Shown piece after piece: positions 53,101 through 57,414 of a stretch of DNA of 64,000 bases. The DNA lies in the NCBI RefSeq assembly GCF_030272615.1, contig NC_081412.1, forward strand, positions 20,871,932 to 20,935,931, in the 5' to 3' direction. The position numbers and the translations under genes were made by a program. Every line of letters starts with the position of its first letter. The stretch's first letter is position 1. The notes beneath the pieces are model-generated. The model was given only the letters and a program-made list of their open reading frames with translations, did no database searches and had not been told where the DNA came from. Source of the stretch: Cryptomeria japonica. Taxonomy: Eukaryota > Streptophyta > Pinopsida > Cupressales > Cupressaceae.

Positions 53101-55096
53101 AGTGTACTCGACAGCCTAACAAATTGGTAAATGTTATTTATTTCAAACGATACACTTGAATGGCAGCTGCACTGGATGAATGCTTGAAACTGCTCATACC
53201 AAAATGGGTTATTGCTTGAAATTTCCAATAATGGAAGATCTTATATATACCATACCAAGGATTTCGTTATTCCCAGATCGTAGGGTTTTACTTTTCTGTA
53301 GTTATTTATTTCATAGATGATTTATAAGGCGGGGAAGGCATCAACTATAATTAATTTTGCTGACAAGCATGCATGTCAAACATTCATTGTTCCCAATTCT
53401 ATACAAGTCTATATAGAAACCCAATAAATTAGGATAGAAATTGTAAATACATCTATCTAAAAGACGCTGAGACGCATATGTAACCACCACAGATCCAATA
53501 TAGATGCCTCCAGAGTGAATTTTTTTGGCATCTTGTAGATAGATGTATATAATGTATGTACTAAATAAAATATTTTTAAAATAAAATAAAACAACTCTTA
53601 ACTAAATAAAATAACCTGAAATTGATATTTTAGACTCTTTTTTTTCTTAGTTAGATGTATTTATGATACCTACACAAGTTGATAACCAAACCTGTTGTGG
53701 ACCCACAATGCTTAAATTTTTGGAGCCTTATAAAGATCTTCAGGTTGCATCTCAGGCTTATTATTTTCATACTAAAGACCATAACAATATCCGGCATGGA
53801 TTTCATTCAGATATAAAATCGAGTGCTATAAGTTTTCAACAATCCACAACTATAATTTACAGTTTAGCCCATTTTAACGTTAGTTGCAAGAAATTTTTCC
53901 AGGGTTGCAGCCTCTAGTGAAGACTGGAAAGTTTAATTTCTTTTAATGTTCATGCCATTTACTAAATCCATATTCTAGTCTAGTAACGTGGAAAATACGT
54001 AACATATATGTTGGAATGAAATGGAGGGATGGAGATTAAATGTAACCCTTGGTAAATTTAAGGGGCTTAGGGGAGTGACATCTTACCAATGATATATTGA
54101 TAAATGTGTTCCTATTTAGATAACTTAATTCTCTAAACTTTTTCTTAGAGATTTATATCGTATTTCTAGCAACGTTTATATTCATTCATTGTTTTCCAAA
54201 TGAAAAATGTTTTTGTATTTTTTATAAAGTCATATTTATTCCACAGATTTCTGTAAAGTAGCAATTTTAACTTGTTCAGAATGTTTGCTTTTAAGCAGGT
54301 AAGAAATGTCATTGGAGACAGAGGTTTAGAAGTTGTTGCAAATCACTGCAAAAAGTTAAAACGACTCAGAGTGGAGCCTGGAGAAGAAGAAGGCATAGAT
54401 GATGTGCAAGGTTTAGTCTCTCACAGAGGGCTTTCTACAGTAGCTCAGGGATGCACCGATCTGGAATTCATTGCTATCTATGTTTCAGATATAAGCAATT
54501 CAGCACTTGAGACTGTTGGTGAATTTTGCAAGAATTTGAGGGATTTTCGGTTGGTTTTGTTGGATAAAAAAGAACAGATCACTGATCTGCCACTTGATAA
54601 TGGAGTCATGGCTCTGCTGCGTGGATGTCACAAGTTGAACAGATTTGCATTATACGTGAGGCCTGGAGGATTGACAGATACAGGGCTTGGTTATATTGGG
54701 AAGTATAGCACAAATGTAAGGTGGATGTTATTGGGATTTGCTGGAGAAAGTGACCAGGGCATCCTTCAACTTTCACATGGATGCTCAAAACTGGAGAGGC
54801 TTGAAATGAGAGGTTGTTGTTTTAGTGAATCTGCAATAGCATCTGCAGTGCTGAATTTGAGATCATTGAAGTATATATGGGTACAGGGATATAAAGCAAC
54901 ACCAAGGGGAGAGAGACTTCTGGGTATGTCACGACCATTTTGGAACATTGAGTTTACCCCACCTCATATGTCGTCGGAGGGACAATTGGATGGAGATATT
55001 ATTGAAGAAAACCCAGCACAAATACTAGCTTACTATTCTCTTGCTGGAATGAGAACAGATAATCCAGAGTCTGTGAAGCTTTTGTCATTTTGGTGA
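7712..55096 (+). CDS. COI1: COI1, F-box/LRR jasmonate receptor (3 exons; whole gene)
   Basis: COI1 is the substrate-binding subunit of the nuclear SCF-COI1 ubiquitin ligase. It binds JA-isoleucine together with JAZ repressors, which are then ubiquitinated and degraded. The joined exons (7712-8199, 28571-29063, 54299-55096) give 1779 bases, or 592 residues plus TGA, the length of Arabidopsis COI1. The F-box is at residues 12-55, followed by leucine-rich repeats to about 560. Diagnostic blocks include KGKPRAAMFNLI (81-92), LHELA, VIGDRGLEV, YVSDI, LPLDNGV, NVRWMLLG, EMRGCCF and ILAYYSLAG. By hand alignment the pocket residues are all kept: R84, F88, R351, Y388, R411, Y446 and R498 (Arabidopsis R85, F89, R348, Y386, R409, Y444, R496). 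Introns of 20,371 and 25,235 bp are full of transposons. No frameshift or stop is seen. Confidence 0.96.
8440..9540 (+). repeat. Degenerate tandem repeat array in intron 1 (about five copies)
   Basis: A block starting ttgaattaaaa(g/t)ttagtta and running through gaaattcttgaaaataat(a)aaggtagtgcatgtgg recurs near 8572, 8824, 9100, 9269 and 9467. The first two repeats share a longer ~250-bp unit that includes tttatagcagaagag and ctcatctattctttttt. The spacing varies (about 250, 275, 170 and 200 bp). No coding function is apparent. Confidence 0.7.
9541..11073. other. Intron 1 sequence, no supported gene
   Basis: A GC-richer patch at 9600-10044 is open on both strands but resembles no protein I know. 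A short duplication (ttttattcgattgg with aatggcttt) occurs at about 10315 and 10407. Otherwise nothing is recognised. Confidence 0.35.
11074..11658 (-). pseudogene. Unidentified protein-coding remnant, one in-frame stop
   Basis: Two open stretches (11353-11658 and 11074-11343) lie in the same minus-strand frame and are separated by a single TAA and three sense codons. Together they form a run of about 195 codons with only one stop, unusual in this AT-rich intron. The translation has a protein-like composition, with blocks such as NCNDTAALGFVMSVLGKDC, LKDQLCSKDFM, IEKPLAGAVVENEEVKK and PFSMVTKYIGFRNRR. I do not recognise the family. It may be a captured or retroposed host gene fragment, or a transposon protein of a kind I cannot name. 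It is antisense to COI1. Confidence 0.45.
11924..12386 (-). pseudogene. LINE-type RNase H domain remnant
   Basis: Reading the minus strand from about 12385 gives VKLNFDGAS, the standard opening of the RNase H domain at the end of plant LINE ORF2 proteins, followed by NNGSVGFIIRKDGGF. After a frameshift the reading continues near 12238 as GVQNLVAKEDFLVVI and ends with ANAAADLLA. These correspond to the family's central strand-helix (usually NLVVEGDS) and the closing N..AD.LA block. The catalytic first Asp is present in FDGA; the second region reads KED instead of EGD. Two frames and no start mean it is dead. Confidence 0.6.
12830..14299 (+). repeat. Repeat-rich LTR-like segment with short interspersed repeats
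   Basis: Between 13083 and 13270 the motifs tatgacaaattgctatgac and ctatgacacatttctatgtc alternate. Between about 13590 and 14045 a looser repeat of gatgacaaatcgatcg and gacaagattga follows. This includes a clear 109-bp duplication, with aggacaaaaccctaatta starting at 13896 and 14005. The segment ends in ttgggtgtctaca, a plausible LTR end (CA) directly before a microsatellite. No start or target duplication was found, so the LTR reading is tentative. Confidence 0.4.
14299..14512. repeat. Compound microsatellite, (TA)n with (ACAT/ACGT)n
   Basis: An (AT)n run at 14299-14321 is followed by about 190 bases built almost entirely of acat, acgt and atgt tetramers, then a short second TA run. Open reading frames in all frames here (Tyr-Ile-His-Thr repeats) are artefacts of the repeat. 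Confidence 0.9.
14513..16313. other. Intron 1 sequence, nothing firmly recognised
   Basis: There is a stretch with repeated ccctacccc(ta) around 15140-15200 and a T/G-rich stretch at 15300-15800. No coding homology is visible on either strand. It is likely decayed retrotransposon sequence. Confidence 0.3.
16314..16560. repeat. Local tandem duplication of about 146 bp
   Basis: gagtgcaaatttgttttacc occurs at 16314 and 16460. The two copies run in parallel through to gtatgttggaaaaggagtg, with moderate divergence. Confidence 0.65.
16540..16935. repeat. Left part of intron 1 duplication, copy 1 (interrupted by element A)
   Basis: This segment, continued at 26510-26985 on the far side of element A, is a diverged relative of 27350-28255. 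Shared landmarks in order include ggttgtaca, ttctcatggaatg, cacataaagacaagcaaag, ggtcaccttgggtgttt and ctatgtatagagtg. The Copia element A sits inside this copy. Confidence 0.75.
16936..17528 (+). repeat. 5' LTR of Copia A
   Basis: It starts tgttgtttataac and ends aaaattaca, directly before the primer-binding site. Compared with the 3' LTR it lacks about 50 bp of palindromic sequence after ggattg, and carries about 20 extra bases between two gtgcgaaa repeats. The latter looks like a slip or deletion in the 3' copy. Confidence 0.93.
17529..17540 (+). promoter_or_regulatory. Primer-binding site (initiator tRNA-Met type)
   Basis: tggtatcagagc follows the 5' LTR without a gap. This is the usual Copia primer site, complementary to the 3' end of initiator tRNA-Met. 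Confidence 0.92.
17612..21649 (+). CDS. Copia A gag-pol polyprotein (one nonsense codon, C-terminus disrupted)
   Basis: One reading frame runs from ATG 17612 to TAG 21647-21649, broken only by TAG at 17930-17932. In the related element G that position is a glutamine, so CAG to TAG is the simplest explanation. Domains in order: UBN2-type gag (from 17612), zinc knuckle CFRCDKYGHYAKDC (about 18331-18374), aspartic protease DSGAS (about 18493), pre-integrase zinc region WHRRLGHLHF, integrase (HSDLCGP, RSDNGGEY, NGVAERKN), reverse transcriptase (QMDVKTTFLNG, YGLKQAP, YVDD at 20651-20662) and RNase H (YSDSDWAGS, STAEAEYIA, DILTKPLS). The last residues after RDRLGV come from inserted element B. The original end resumes at 25569 (VENG...) and stops at 25611-25613. 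It is not functional as it stands. Confidence 0.93.
21890..21942. repeat. Imperfect palindrome in B
   Basis: tatggaatataac on the left pairs with gttatattccata on the right, with aagtata/tatactt continuing the stem towards a small loop. The same palindrome with a longer, CTT-rich loop is at 44477-44562 (C) and 48677-48737 (D). Confidence 0.85.
21976..23265. repeat. Hairpin-repeat array of B (ten units)
   Basis: Units start near 21976, 22012, 22044, 22206, 22373, 22551, 22727, 22894, 23058 and 23225. A typical unit has outer arms aatttcgctc and gagcgaaatt and inner arms gaccct and agggtc around a few loop bases. From the fourth unit on they are 164-178 bp apart, with largely different sequence between them. 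Some units have one decayed arm. Confidence 0.9.
23594..23604 (+). promoter_or_regulatory. First TATA module of B
   Basis: ctctatataat occurs here in the context aagcgctctatataatggg. D has the same context at about 50760. It could be a promoter of the LTR or a relic of a composite origin. Confidence 0.45.
24597..24615. promoter_or_regulatory. Inverted telobox palindrome, LTR B
   Basis: aaaccctaattagggttt is two AAACCCTA teloboxes head to head, 60-65 bases before the TATA box. It is also present in C (41463), D (51745) and, slightly altered, E (61668). Confidence 0.7.
24675..24686 (+). promoter_or_regulatory. Second TATA module of B (likely LTR promoter)
   Basis: gcactatataag lies about 880 bp before the element's end, which would leave an R-U5 of ordinary size. 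The same sequence is in D at 51824. Confidence 0.6.
25640..25833 (+). repeat. Short repeats upstream of the Copia A polypurine tract
   Basis: ctatgcttgtgtgctag occurs exactly at 25674, 25737, 25761, 25793 and 25817, and as ctttgcttgtgtgcaag at 25640, with spacers of 7 to 46 bases. The repeats lie between the pol stop and the polypurine tract. Confidence 0.9.
25880..25888 (+). promoter_or_regulatory. Polypurine tract of Copia A
   Basis: aagagggag directly precedes the TG of the 3' LTR, where plus-strand DNA synthesis is primed. Element G has the same tract in reverse (37945-37953). Confidence 0.85.
25889..26509 (+). repeat. 3' LTR of Copia A
   Basis: This LTR is 621 bp against 593 bp for the 5' LTR. 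Between gggttcggattg and gaccccaag it keeps a stretch (about 25922-25978) containing two palindromes. One has arms gggttcgga and tccgaaccc, the other ccctttagg and cctaaaggg. The 5' LTR has lost this stretch. Confidence 0.92.
26510..26985. repeat. Right part of intron 1 duplication, copy 1
   Basis: It continues the segment at 16540-16935 beyond element A. Landmarks shared with 27830-28255 are gggttag, gacacaag, caggttg, gcatgacaatg, aggtttc and ttcaacacag. Confidence 0.7.
27350..28255. repeat. Intron 1 duplication, copy 2 (uninterrupted)
   Basis: This is the counterpart of 16540-16935 plus 26510-26985. It preserves the unoccupied form of the site where Copia A inserted (tatagagtgcttgggttag at about 27820). 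It contains no gene. Confidence 0.75.
28571..29063 (+). CDS. COI1: COI1 exon 2
   Basis: This exon completes codon 163 and encodes residues 164-327, a run of leucine-rich repeats. Blocks include LLLEES, GEWLHELALRNSSLEVLNFY, NCRSLTSLRV, ELEEFGGGS and LEILE. The acceptor is tgtgcag|atct at 28570/28571 and the donor gag|gtatgt at 29063/29064. The exon ends at a codon boundary. Its length of 493 bases keeps the frame from exon 1 into exon 3. It has no stop or frameshift. Confidence 0.95.
29064..31059. other. Start of intron 2, nothing recognised
   Basis: AT-rich sequence without convincing coding frames. aagctgaaa(t/g)tgtatgtca occurs twice (about 29600 and 29740) with similar surroundings, a small local duplication. 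Confidence 0.4.
31382..32620. repeat. Four tandem copies of a ~310-bp unit
   Basis: Units start with gcttataatta at 31382, 31692, 32000 and 32310, and the array ends at 32620 with gggggtaggg. They differ at only a few positions, so the amplification or homogenisation is recent. A diverged partial copy occurs at about 35665-35785. No frame is conserved across copies. Confidence 0.93.
33220..33605 (-). repeat. 185-bp tandem duplication rich in catatgg/cgtatgg
   Basis: caagaagatgtcgtatggtg at 33227 and caagaagacgtcatatggtg at 33414 begin two parallel copies, each with gttgaagcaagccatcgcc and gaagtgcaggaaa. The surrounding 33040-33730 is dotted with the same hexamers. The minus-strand reading is therefore full of Tyr-Asp and Tyr-Gly pairs. 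This looks like repeat sequence in the 3' part of the gag element and not a gene. Confidence 0.65.
33881..35405 (-). pseudogene. Retrotransposon gag (Gypsy-like), frameshifted
   Basis: The N-terminal part at about 35293-35405 reads RFERFMPLDPNKGEK and GGQDQAITRSLRIVEQRE. The middle at 34393-34611 has LQGIAIDWFLELED and WEKLKKAFRAEFKLLRDD, the hallmark of the Retrotrans_gag domain (helical capsid region). The C-terminal part at 33881-34399 has KKRWFIEGPIPSIRKKM, DAYNQAMDIE and a Cys-containing stretch beginning LWCVECKIEG. These lie in different frames with several stops, so the gene is dead. The family role, assembly of virus-like particles in the cytoplasm, is known; a pol part is absent here. 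Confidence 0.7.
35971..37450. other. Intron 2 sequence between elements, nothing recognised
   Basis: It is AT-rich. A stretch at about 36300-36700 (tgcagacctgatcttcatgag and tgtagacctgaacttgatac) shows short internal repetition and may be decayed LTR sequence. No coding homology is visible. Confidence 0.35.
37456..37944 (-). repeat. 3' LTR of Copia G
   Basis: On the minus strand it starts tgttaattcttgtaac and ends at 37456, next to target duplication aaagc. It holds a TATA box (minus strand, about 37604-37612) with a 56-bp palindrome just upstream of it. Confidence 0.88.
37626..37681. promoter_or_regulatory. 56-bp palindrome centred on a G-box, 3' LTR of G
   Basis: The core gtcttcccacgtgggaagac is a perfect palindrome around CACGTG. 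Extending to 28 bases per side leaves only two mismatched pairs. It sits 14-70 bases upstream of the LTR's minus-strand TATA box, so it is placed like an enhancer. Confidence 0.85.
37945..37953 (-). promoter_or_regulatory. Polypurine tract of Copia G
   Basis: The plus strand reads ctccctctt, so the minus strand has aagagggag directly before the 3' LTR, identical to Copia A. Confidence 0.8.
38040..38430 (-). repeat. Short repeats and small inverted repeats in the 3' non-coding part of G
   Basis: atcaagtcacatgat recurs (38128, 38307; variant 38070), as does catgtccac(a/g) (38166, 38296). Small stems are visible, such as cattattgaa/ttcaataatg and ttgataattgta/tacaatatcaa. The position between pol and polypurine tract matches the short-repeat zone of Copia A, although the sequences are unrelated. 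Confidence 0.6.
38537..39026 (-). pseudogene. Copia G RNase H domain
   Basis: The minus strand reads FTDSNWAGS, STEAEYIAASM, IYCDNQSCIKLSMNP and IADILTKPLSKIK, the Copia RNase H domain, ending RDKLGMVENVI. It is out of frame with the upstream reverse transcriptase, separated by a frameshift near 39030-39060. The natural C-terminus here shows what element B destroyed in Copia A. Confidence 0.88.
39027..40548 (-). pseudogene. Copia G integrase end and reverse transcriptase
   Basis: After element C the frame resumes with KPDISHLRIFGCPVYIHVP (integrase C-terminal part). After a frameshift near 40080 it continues through the reverse transcriptase: WLFKIKHAADGS, QMDVKTTFLNGKIEEEVYLE, LYGLKQASRAWY and the catalytic YVDD. 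The domain itself (39027-40082) is open, so it is fairly well kept, but it cannot be translated as part of a polyprotein. Confidence 0.9.
41463..41481. promoter_or_regulatory. Inverted telobox palindrome, LTR C
   Basis: aaaccctaattagggttt occurs here, as in B and D, upstream (on the minus strand) of a degraded TATA-like stretch near 41390. Confidence 0.65.
42081..44443. repeat. Hairpin-repeat array of C (about 16 units)
   Basis: Units start near 42081 (degenerate), 42124, 42290, 42481, 42647, 42822, 42999, 43174, 43304, 43481, 43657, 43833, 44020, 44187, 44362 and 44403. On the plus strand the typical unit has outer arms aatttcgctc and gagcgaaatt and inner arms gaccctt and aagggtc around tgg. 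Spacing is mostly 165-190 bp. The stretch 42970-43273 is duplicated at 43276-43580. Confidence 0.92.
44477..44562. repeat. Imperfect palindrome in C
   Basis: Arms tatggaatataac and gttatattccata surround a longer loop with repeated ttctt. It is homologous to 21890-21942 and 48677-48737. Confidence 0.8.
44979..45863 (-). pseudogene. Copia G protease and integrase (interrupted, internally deleted)
   Basis: The minus strand reads TWVIDSGASRHIIGF (protease active site DSGA), then a stop at 45630. The frame continues with IHETPDSNELWHRRLRHLHF (pre-integrase zinc region), DLCGPM, RTDNGGQYT and NGVAERNNRT (integrase) up to QNRCPH, where element C begins. Compared with Copia A, about 80 residues between GTYNIK and the HETP block are missing, so a deletion removed the end of the protease domain. 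Confidence 0.88.
45873..46658 (-). pseudogene. Copia G gag (stops present)
   Basis: ATG at 46656-46658 opens MATGVRFEDRLDGASNFVSW, matching the start of Copia A gag. Two adjacent TGA codons follow near 46510. The UBN2-type region lies at 46185-46463 (SRALTLKNQLHHIKM), with another stop near 46185. A basic linker follows, then the zinc knuckle CFRCDQYGHYAMKC at about 45890-45930. Confidence 0.85.
46718..47194 (-). repeat. 5' LTR of Copia G
   Basis: It is homologous to 37456-37944 and ends (plus strand) gaattaaca before aaagc. The inner edge near 46718 is less certain because the first ~20 bases differ from the other LTR. Confidence 0.85.
46877..46932. promoter_or_regulatory. 56-bp palindrome centred on a G-box, 5' LTR of G
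   Basis: This is the same palindrome as at 37626-37681, with the CACGTG core intact. No base differs between the two copies within it, although the LTRs have diverged elsewhere. Confidence 0.85.
47200..48337. other. Intron 2 sequence between G and D, nothing recognised
   Basis: Several overlapping short frames are present on both strands, without motifs. It is probably unique or decayed intron DNA. It ends with target duplication gggcc at 48333-48337. Confidence 0.35.
48677..48737. repeat. Imperfect palindrome in D
   Basis: Arms tatggaatataac and gttatattccata, loop with cttcttctttctt; homologous to B and C. Confidence 0.83.
48769..50430. repeat. Hairpin-repeat array of D (thirteen units)
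   Basis: Units start near 48769, 48806, 48972, 49147, 49313, 49481, 49520, 49688, 49853, 50019, 50056, 50223 and 50390. The typical later unit has outer arms aaaatcgcta and tagcgatttt (perfect at 49688) around ggaccctc aga gagggccc. The early units keep cgctcc on the left arm. Single or paired units recur every 165-176 bp. Confidence 0.92.
50760..50771 (+). promoter_or_regulatory. First TATA module of D
   Basis: gcgctctatatattgg matches B at 23591 and is followed in both by caattcaaatcattc or a close variant. Confidence 0.45.
51745..51763. promoter_or_regulatory. Inverted telobox palindrome, LTR D
   Basis: aaaccctaattagggttt, about 65 bases before the second TATA box, as in B. Confidence 0.7.
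51824..51835 (+). promoter_or_regulatory. Second TATA module of D (likely LTR promoter)
   Basis: gcactatataag followed by ccccgactcttcatttg, identical to B at 24675 onward. Confidence 0.6.
52705..54298. other. End of intron 2, mostly unrecognised
   Basis: It contains a small inverted-repeat element (53446-53545), otherwise AT-rich sequence with short frames lacking motifs. It ends in a normal acceptor (tttaagcag) at 54298. Confidence 0.4.
53446..53545. repeat. ~100-bp MITE-like inverted-repeat unit
   Basis: Left arm tacatctatctaaaagacgc pairs with right arm gcatcttgtagatagatgta; two positions differ. A similar arm occurs at 5566. It is flanked by AT-rich DNA, so a TA target duplication is possible but not provable. 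Confidence 0.6.
54299..55096 (+). CDS. COI1: COI1 exon 3 (C-terminal LRRs, most of the hormone pocket)
   Basis: This exon encodes residues 328-592 and the TGA stop. The open frame extends upstream to 54272, but the acceptor aagcag|gtaaga and homology (NVIGDRGLEV follows LEILE) put the exon start at 54299. It carries pocket residues R351, Y388, R411, Y446 and R498. Position 386 is alanine, in LEFIAIYVSDI, corresponding to Arabidopsis A384. The C-terminus ILAYYSLAGMRTD is typical of COI1. Confidence 0.95.
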   Translation, partial: VRNVIGDRGLEVVANHCKKLKRLRVEPGEEEGIDDVQGLVSHRGLSTVAQGCTDLEFIAIYVSDISNSALETVGEFCKNLRDFRLVLLDKKEQITDLPLDNGVMALLRGCHKLNRFALYVRPGGLTDTGLGYIGKYSTNVRWMLLGFAGESDQGILQLSHGCSKLERLEMRGCCFSESAIASAVLNLRSLKYIWVQGYKATPRGERLLGMSRPFWNIEFTPPHMSSEGQLDGDIIEENPAQILAYYSLAGMRTDNPESVKLLSFW

Positions 55097-56389
55097 TAAA
55101 AGTTAGCAGCAGTTTAAGTTGGAGTATGCATTTCAACCAACATGATTGTGTCATGGAACAGATTACAGTATGCAGGGAAAGGATACAGGCAGCTGGACCA
55201 TTGTGGTTTTTCCACTTAATGGTGCCGTCCAATACTTAGGAGAAAGAAGTTTGCCAATTTCCTTTCTGTGCACTTTTGCACAAGCTTTGGTAGAAGGATC
55301 TTTTGGCGGACAAGAAGCCCTGCCATTGTGCTTTCTCATTTCCTCTCTACTGCATTTGCTTCCTGGCACTAAGAATCCGTATGTAGAGGTATGGATTTGG
55401 AGACTGCTATTATGCATGTTCTATATGCATTGTGCTTGAACAGTTTAGGCTAATTCCATTCCATGCGCTCAGATTCAAGGTATAGGTTCTCTAAGGCCTA
55501 AAGAATCTCTTAAGCAGTTTGATGCTTTAATTAATAATTAGTTCTTTAAGAGCCTTTGGAGCTGCTAATCCCAACACTGAAGTGGGCATTCATGAAGCTT
55601 GAGCTTTTTGTCAATATTGAAAACCTGCACCTGAGATGAGATTTTATGAGCAAGCCCATTTTAACTTTTTTTACTACAATTTTTTCTGAAGTATGCACAT
55701 TATTCAATGACATTTTTCACCACCAGCCTTTTACTGAATAAGTATGTGTCGATTGGAAGTGGATGTAGTCTATATCAGGTTATTATTTTTTGAGGCAGCA
55801 GTTGTTAATGACAAATACTCACGTAACTTGTTATTTTGACAGTTGCACCCAAGAATTGTGTTTCATGATTAACAAATAATCTGGATTTATGCTCATGGCA
55901 GGTTACCTAGAAAATTAAGAACAACCTATATATGGTTCTTACTAGAAAGAACTCTGGAACTTAGTCAGCTTCCTGATTTTGAGACACATTTCTTCCTTAC
56001 AATCGAAATTTTCTTCTTTTTATATTTCTTATTTTGCTAGAATGTAACATCAAATAGTGTGCCGTTTCTCTCTTATATGTGGTTCGGTGTCCTCAATGCT
56101 GTGCTGTAACTGAAGGTGTTGCATTAAATTCTATTATCTTAGAGATATCAAATAGATTCTATGCCCAAGATAGGGAGTTTCAGTATTATATCTTGCAATG
56201 AATTTCTTTTAATATCTTTTATGTAGCTTCCTGCCAACAACAAATAGCATGCTGTTTCTGTCTTGTTTTATGATGGAATGTCCTTGATGGCTGTAACTGG
56301 AAGTGTTTCACTACATTTTTTTATATTCTATATTAGAAATGTTCTAAAATAGATTTAATACACAAAATAGTGACTTGTTGTCTTCTATC
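55097..56389 (+). other. COI1 3' untranslated region and downstream sequence
   Basis: The 3' UTR must begin here, but no canonical AATAAA with a convincing downstream context was located, so the end is not called. Open frames at 55146-55439 on both strands overlap and lack motifs. Confidence 0.4.
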
Positions 56390-57180
56390 TTGCCCCCTCA
56401 TTTCCGGGATGGGATGCTCCCCCGCAGTCCCACCAGTTATCCCACTGCTGCTTAAGTTTGGGGGACGTTTCTGGGACACCCCCCTCAAGGAGGGGATGTT
56501 TCCAGGACGCCCCTTGGTTTAGGGACAGCTTGGGTACTCCGAGATTTTAGGAGACTTTGAGGAGTTTCCCAACTGTCCTAGGGACTTCCTGGTGTTCCCG
56601 TAGCAGAATTCTTTTTTCAAAATCAAAAAGTGTTTTCGTTTTGCATGCCACAAATCTTAACCCTAATAGTGGGCTCCACCCAAACCCCAAGAACCCCCCA
56701 AAAAACTTATAAATATGTATCTAACTTCTAAGCCTCATTTCAAATCACTCGTAAGTTTCAGAATCAGTAAAGGACTTGGTGTTGTAAAAAATAAGTGTTA
56801 AAATTGTGAAAATGAAATTTGCTCTGAAGGCCTTAATTTTTTTCTTCACTCCGCTAGGGGTTCTGCCTCTAGACCTCCGTGAGGGTCACTGCCCTTCAAT
56901 CCCTACTGGGGAATTTGCCCCAAAACTTTCAACCACCATCGTTAATGTTGAATGCAATCATTGCCATGTTTATTACTATAAACTTTATTTTGTATGCCAG
57001 TTTCATTTTTAATTGTTATACTTATTCCTTGCACATCTTTTTAAAATTAATTTTTCAAGTACTATACACCCCACTACCCCTCCCCACTGTACCCAAACTT
57101 AGGCCCTTGGTCCCCCATCTTTGGAACCCGTCAACCTGTCCCCCCCACCCCCTATTAGGAAACTCCGTGGGACATAGTTT
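56390..57180. repeat. GC-contrasting repeat-like segment
   Basis: G/C-rich edges (ccgggatgggatgctcccc on the left, ccccccaccccctattagg on the right) enclose AT-rich DNA. Short motifs such as gggac and ccaggacgcccc recur. It looks like an inserted repeat of unknown class; termini and target duplication were not resolved. Confidence 0.3.
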
Positions 57181-57414
57181 ATTTATTTGTACTTACCTGT
57201 AGCAGGTTCTTCTATTCTGCCTGTCTCATGGTCAGTACGATCTTACTTTCAAGATTTCAACATAGTCTGTGCAGTGTGATAATTTTTTCGTTATATACAA
57301 AGGTATCCTTTGGTTGGATGGCCTTTGTTTTTGACATACTCTGTCATGCAGTGTGAATAATAATTATATTGTAATATATAAAGGGGTTGGATGGCCTCTG
57401 TTGATGGATAGGGT

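Noticed and set aside
54272-54298. Upstream extension of the COI1 exon 3 frame
   Set aside because: The sequence is intronic. The acceptor at 54298 and the alignment with exon 2 place the exon start at 54299.
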